DNA from: Sphingomonadaceae bacterium
GTDB lineage: Bacteria > Pseudomonadota > Alphaproteobacteria > Sphingomonadales > Sphingomonadaceae
Length of the DNA: 52,915 nt
Assembly: GCA_002863155.1 (NCBI GenBank)
Contig: PKED01000052.1
Span: 1-52,915, forward strand
Direction: 5' to 3'
Numbering within the stretch: position 1 is the first letter of the stretch; every line of letters begins with the position of its first letter. The translations under genes were made by a program, and so were the position numbers. This document shows positions 50,037 to 52,915 of this stretch, in pieces. The notes beneath the pieces were generated by a model that worked only from the letters and a program-made list of their open reading frames with translations, searched no databases and had not been told where the DNA came from.

Positions 50037-50320
50037 TCGCGCTGCGCCGGGGCATCGCCTGGCTGCTGCTCGCGCTCGGGGTGCTGACGGCGACGATGCT
50101 GTGGCAGGCGGGGGCCGATCCGGTCGTGCGACGCCTGACAGTCAGCGTGGCAGGCTGGCCCGCAACCGCGCCGCCGCTGCGGCTCGTGCTGATCAGCGAC
50201 ATCCATGTCGCCGGGCCTGAAACCCCGCCCGAGCGGCTGGCGCGCGTCGTTGCGCAGATCAATGCGCTGGCCCCCGATCTGGTGCTGATCGCCGGCGATT
50301 TCGTAACCGAGGAGCTGTAG
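50033..50320 (+). pseudogene. Metallophosphoesterase gene truncated at its 3' end
   Basis: Starts with TTG 50033 overlapping the glycosyltransferase stop. An N-terminal membrane anchor (GIAWLLLALGVLTATMLW) leads to the first two metal motifs of a YaeI-type phosphoesterase: LRLVLISDIHVAG and APDLVLIAGDFV. Then it stops abruptly after TEEL. Members of this family need the later GNHD, GH and HxH motifs, which are absent here and are not found further on. The break is near 50305-50320, where base composition drops from G/C-rich to A/T-rich. The remaining 95 residues cannot form an active site, so I call it a remnant. Confidence 0.82.
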
Positions 50321-50427
50321 TGGACTTGACGTGTTTATCAACCTGCCACCATAATTCCAATGGATGCCCATCAATTTGAAAATCAATTTCGCTAAAATTC
50401 GCAATCTTCATTCAAAAGCTTGATGGT

Positions 50428-50871
50428 CTATCTAAAGTACCAAGGCTTCTCAAAATCCTTTTCCGAAAAAAGTAAATTACACGAGTTTGCAATCCTATTG
50501 TTATTATAGTTTAGCAAATCAACGCTCTTTTGAACATAATCGTCAGTCGGACGATTTCCCGTTTTTTCAAAAACGTGATAAACATGGGTATGAGTCAAGT
50601 CTATTTTTGCAACATCATAGGAAAACGCACCTTTATGCCCAGGGTCTAGATAAGTAAATTGTGTGACTTTAACTCCTTTGGGAAAACCTCTATCTCCCGT
50701 ACTTATATAGTCTCCCTTATAAATATCTGCTGTAAGTGATTTCAGAGAGTTTTCGACACATAGAATGTCCACAGGATGATCAAAGTCCCTGGTCCACGCA
50801 AATGCATATATTGGTTCGCAAGAAGGCGTTGTAAATAGTATTATTAATAACGGTATTATTCTCTTTTTCAT
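50428..50871 (-). CDS. AT-rich orphan lipoprotein, possible immunity protein
   Basis: 147 aa protein, in sharp compositional contrast to the rest of the window. MKKRIIPLLIILFTTPSCEP is a signal peptide with a lipobox-like end. The mature part has many Asn, Lys and Tyr codons, for example YNNNRIANSCNLLFSEKD, and a TFTYLDP-like strand region (KVTQFTYLDPGHKGAFSYDV). No family is recognised. It lies on the same strand as, and downstream of, RHS and RAYT relics. RHS toxin loci usually end in a small A/T-rich immunity gene, so that role is possible; the evidence is position and composition only. An ATG-type start at 50919 would add 16 residues. 50321-50427 shows nothing recognisable. Confidence 0.6.
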   Translation of the reverse strand: MKKRIIPLLIILFTTPSCEPIYAFAWTRDFDHPVDILCVENSLKSLTADIYKGDYISTGDRGFPKGVKVTQFTYLDPGHKGAFSYDVAKIDLTHTHVYHVFEKTGNRPTDDYVQKSVDLLNYNNNRIANSCNLLFSEKDFEKPWYFR

Positions 50872-50994
50872 GGCGAAATGCCTCGTCGGGACAAGCGAAA
50901 CAATAATCATCACTCGCATCCAAAGGTAAGTCGATCGTCAAAAGTATTTATCACAGCTTGTCGGAACTACGGCAACAGTGCACTAAATCTATCT

Positions 50995-51222
50995 TTACTC
51001 CGGGGGCGTTCTTTGCTTGGGATTGCGTCCGAGGGCGGCCTCGACTCGTTGGAGAAACGCGCTACTCCCTGCGAGCCTACCGACACTTTCTGCGCGTCGC
51101 AACGAGGATGACAGGCGTTTGTACTCGCCCGTCTCGAGCAAGGCCGCAAAGTCCGTGACCCGCGCCAGCACCGGATCTGTCGCGGTAATGCTGTCGCCGC
51201 GCGCCGTATGGAGACGAGTTGG
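50995..51222 (-). pseudogene. C-terminal relic of a REP-associated tyrosine transposase (RAYT)
   Basis: Reading the minus strand from 51222, the frame gives RLHTARGDSITATDPVLARV, then TDFAALLETGEYKRLSSSLR, then RAESVGRLAGSSAFLQRVEA and ALGRNPKQRTPPE before TAA at 50995-50997. This matches the C-terminal region of Y1/IS200-like REP-associated transposases: vxDFaaLL, LRRAE(S/T)xGRPlGsxaFl and LGRxLxPrkpG. The N-terminal catalytic part with HUH and the Tyr nucleophile is missing, so it is a fragment. RAYTs are thought to mobilise REP palindromes, elements of the kind inserted in ileS. Confidence 0.72.
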
Positions 51223-51272
51223 ATATATTAGTATCCTTTTTAAGCGGAATTCTACTGTGAGTATTTATTTTA

Positions 51273-51506
51273 GGGGATGCGGACCTTGTAGCAATATATG
51301 CCGAGCTCGGGCAATTAGGCCTGACTGGTGTAACGGAACCGCCCCACGTTGCCCGCCGCCTGGATGCTGTACTCGTCATAAGAGTTGATGTTGGTCACCG
51401 TACCGCTCGCGTTCGCCACCGCGATCTGGCGGCCGCGCTCGGCCGCGTCGAGGAAGCGGCGGTCGTTGGCACCTGAGCCTTACCATGCAAGCGGCTCGTC
51501 AATATC
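51273..51506 (-). pseudogene. Relic of an RHS repeat core domain
   Basis: On the minus strand: DIDEPLAW, stop (51480-51482), GSGANDRRFLDAAERGRQIA, VANASGTVTNINSYDEYSIQ, AAGNVGRFRYTSQA, stop (51315-51317), then LPELGIYCYKVRIP and a stop (51270-51272). This follows the conserved end of RHS core domains: DEPLAWYEGSG, DRRFLhAdERGS, VaVSNAsG, INSYDEYGIP, GRFqYTGQAWLPELGlYYYKARIYsP. The first stop is explained by a 3-nt deletion in TGGTATGAA. The reading frame is otherwise preserved, so the decay is recent. The remainder of the RHS gene upstream is not found in the window. Confidence 0.8.
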
Positions 51507-51608
51507 CATCTTCCAGCCGGGTCGAGACGGGTCACGCCACCGCCGTCGCTCCCCCAACACTCGCGTCTTGCCCCGGCGCGCCATCCGCACTAAGTCTTCG
51601 CTGTGACA

Positions 51609-51630
51609 GGCCATCCCGCAAGGGGTGGCC
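51609..51630 (+). promoter_or_regulatory. GCAA-tetraloop hairpin in the trcR leader
   Basis: GGCCATCCC (51609-51617) pairs with GGGGTGGCC (51622-51630) around a GCAA loop, with one T-G wobble. It is followed by CTTATTGTTTCTG, so it looks like a terminator or attenuator. It ends 29 nt before the trcR start. It could terminate transcripts from the left, or act as a leader hairpin of trcR. Confidence 0.5.
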
Positions 51631-51659
51631 CTTATTGTTTCTGATGGAGTTTTTCCCGC

Positions 51660-52331
51660 ATGGCCCAGCCGCTCATGCCCCACGCCACTGCTTCGTGGCT
51701 GGTCGACAACACCGCGCTCTCGTTCGAGCAGATCGCCGAATTCTGCGGGCTGCACATCCTTGAGGTGCAGGCGATCGCCGACGATACCGCCGCGACCAAG
51801 CTCACGGGCCGCGATCCGGTGCGTGCGCACGAACTGACCCAGGAAGAGATCGAGAAGGGCGAGGCCGATCCGTCCTATGTGCTGAAGATGTCGAAGGGTC
51901 CCGACCAGGTCCGCCGCACCAAGGGGCCGCGCTACACGCCCGTGTCGAAGCGGCAGGACAAGCCCGACGGCATCGCCTGGATCATCCGCAACCATCCCGA
52001 AATCTCGGACGGCGCGATCGGCAACCTGATCGGCACCACCCGCACGACGATCGCCGCGATCCGCGACCGCAGCCACTGGAACATCGCCAATATCGTGCCC
52101 AAGGATCCGGTGACGCTCGGCCTGTGTTCGCAGCGCGAGCTCGACGCAATCGTCGCCAAGGCCGCCAAGGCCGCCGGGATCGAGGCGCCCGTTGACAACA
52201 AGCTGGAGGGCGACCGTGCGGCGCTGATTCAGTCGCTGCGCGACGAGCGCGAACAGGCCGCCCGCGACGCCGAAGGCGACGACACCGCGCTGCTGCCCGG
52301 GGGCCTGCAAGACCCGTTCAAGCGGGCCTGA
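51660..52331 (+). CDS. trcR: Cell cycle transcriptional regulator TrcR (DUF1013)
   Basis: 223 aa protein of the DUF1013 family, conserved in alphaproteobacteria and named TrcR as a cell-cycle regulator. The family profile is present along its length: PHATASWLVDNTALSFEQIA, FCGLHILEVQAIADD, EADPSYVLKMSKGPDQVRR, quoted in part, and PDGIAWIIRNHPEISDGAIG. A second helix-turn-helix-like part is LIGTTRTTIAAIRDRSHWNI. The acidic, Ala-rich end (DEREQAARDAEGDDTALLPG) is variable. Two HTH-like segments fit a DNA-binding role. An alternative ATG is at 51675. An MBL-fold gene follows after 7 nt. Confidence 0.93.
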   Translation: MAQPLMPHATASWLVDNTALSFEQIAEFCGLHILEVQAIADDTAATKLTGRDPVRAHELTQEEIEKGEADPSYVLKMSKGPDQVRRTKGPRYTPVSKRQDKPDGIAWIIRNHPEISDGAIGNLIGTTRTTIAAIRDRSHWNIANIVPKDPVTLGLCSQRELDAIVAKAAKAAGIEAPVDNKLEGDRAALIQSLRDEREQAARDAEGDDTALLPGGLQDPFKRA

Positions 52332-52338
52332 CGCCGGC

Positions 52339-52915
52339 GTGACGCGCAGCGCCGACGCGGCCCTCATCCTCGATGAGAGCTTCGTGCCAACGAGCCATCG
52401 CGGCCTGACCTATCCGTTCGGGCATGTCGGCCCGGAGCCGCAGCAGGTGATGCGCGTCGCCGATGGCATCGGCTGGGTACGGCTGGCAGTGCCGGGGCCG
52501 CTCAAGCACATCAATTGCTGGCTGATCGATGACGAGGACGCGCTCGGGCCCGGCGTGGCGCTGGTCGATACCGGCCTGAACCTCGATGCGACGCGCGCCG
52601 ACTGGAAAGCGCTGTTCGGGCGCAGTGAGCACGGGGACGGCCCGCTGGCCGGCGTGCGGCTGACCCGGGTGATCGCAACCCATTTCCATCCCGACCATAT
52701 CGGCCTGGCCGGGTGGATGTGCGACCGCCACCGCTGCCCGCTCGAGATGACGCAGGGCGAATGGCTGACGGCGCGGATGCTCGCCGCCGATGCGCGCGAC
52801 GCGGTGCCTGATGAGATGATCGCCTTCTGGCAGGGCGCGGGCTGGGACGAGGAAGCGGTGGCGCGCGGGCGCGACCGGGGCTGGTCGGGCTTTCGCCGGA
52901 TCATCACGCCATTGC
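52339..52915 (+). CDS. MBL-fold metallo-hydrolase, 3' partial
   Basis: Open to the end of the window, so the C-terminus is missing. From GTG 52339 the frame reads VTRSADAALILDESFVPTSH. The metallo-beta-lactamase core follows: IGWVRLAVPGPLKHINCWLI, ALVDTGLNLDATRADW and the zinc-binding motif THFHPDHIGLAGWM (HxHxDH). The later metal ligands lie outside. No stop codon occurs in 577 nt, and third positions are G/C-rich, so it is real. The start is not certain; GTG 52339 is the first candidate after the trcR stop, 7 nt away. Substrate unknown (lactonase, glyoxalase and thioesterase members share this fold). Confidence 0.85.
   Translation, partial: MTRSADAALILDESFVPTSHRGLTYPFGHVGPEPQQVMRVADGIGWVRLAVPGPLKHINCWLIDDEDALGPGVALVDTGLNLDATRADWKALFGRSEHGDGPLAGVRLTRVIATHFHPDHIGLAGWMCDRHRCPLEMTQGEWLTARMLAADARDAVPDEMIAFWQGAGWDEEAVARGRDRGWSGFRRIITPL

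Noticed and set aside
51077..51379. 100-codon minus-strand frame across the RHS and RAYT relics
   Set aside because: It is in a different frame from both relics and joins them by chance; the conserved residues are only seen in the frames described as pseudogenes.
1..52915. CRISPR arrays, tRNA and rRNA genes, complete insertion sequences
   Set aside because: No regularly spaced direct repeats, no cloverleaf-like or rRNA-like sequence and no intact transposase were seen on reading both strands; only transposase and RHS relics were found.

Overview
The window is a GC-rich chromosomal segment of an alphaproteobacterium, most likely a sphingomonad (Sphingomonas or a close relative). Reasons: the protein flavour throughout, the alphaproteobacterial BamF (DUF3035), DUF1192 and TrcR (DUF1013) proteins, an iron-sulfur photolyase of the Agrobacterium PhrB type, and intergenic palindromic repeats of a kind I associate with sphingomonads. 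No rRNA, tRNA or CRISPR array was seen. Both ends cut through genes: a cell-wall amidase at the left and an MBL-fold hydrolase at the right.

Layout. 1-12049 is a dense plus-strand block: amidase, PBP1A, prfB, a methyltransferase-like lipoprotein, thyA-folA, then ribF-ileS-lspA-bamF with start/stop overlaps. It covers cell wall, translation, folate and lipoprotein export. 12108-16713 is minus strand: a TorF-type porin, then photolyase-sulfurtransferase-cystathionine lyase. 16755-21574 is plus strand: queF, a two-gene GT4/GH130 glycan module and a glycine-zipper envelope protein. 21819-27170 is minus strand: a HerA-like ATPase and the hflK-hflC-degP membrane quality-control operon, with a clear terminator. 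27241-35435 has housekeeping genes in both directions: mrp, a CoA-binding protein, hemW, a CAP protein, rdgB-rph, hrcA-grpE and thrC. 35580-42145 is minus strand: fadD, a membrane diguanylate cyclase behind a perfect FNR/FixK box, clpA and DUF1192. 42297-50036 has a quinone oxidoreductase, a YqiJ/flotillin pair, a RES/Xre toxin-antitoxin operon with a palindromic operator, a GST, and an LpxH-like phosphoesterase coupled to a glycosyltransferase. 50305-51545 is a short accessory scar. 51660 to the end returns to core genes (trcR, MBL hydrolase).

Most noteworthy. (1) ileS carries two unrelated palindromic repeat elements in frame: a 103-nt long inverted repeat in the editing-domain region and a 106-nt multi-hairpin element after it. 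Both are translated, so this looks like mobile palindromes tolerated inside an essential protein. (2) The scar at 50305-51545 has a phosphoesterase gene cut off in its metal-binding core, an AT-rich orphan lipoprotein gene, a relic of a REP-associated tyrosine transposase (RAYT) and a relic of an RHS core domain, the last three on the minus strand. The order resembles an eroded RHS toxin/immunity locus. (3) A different 115-nt palindromic repeat occurs twice, in opposite orientation, 13.6 kb apart. (4) A perfect TTGAT-N4-ATCAA site lies 98 nt upstream of a GGDEF protein, which suggests oxygen-linked control of c-di-GMP.

All family assignments come from reading motifs by eye; no database search was run.
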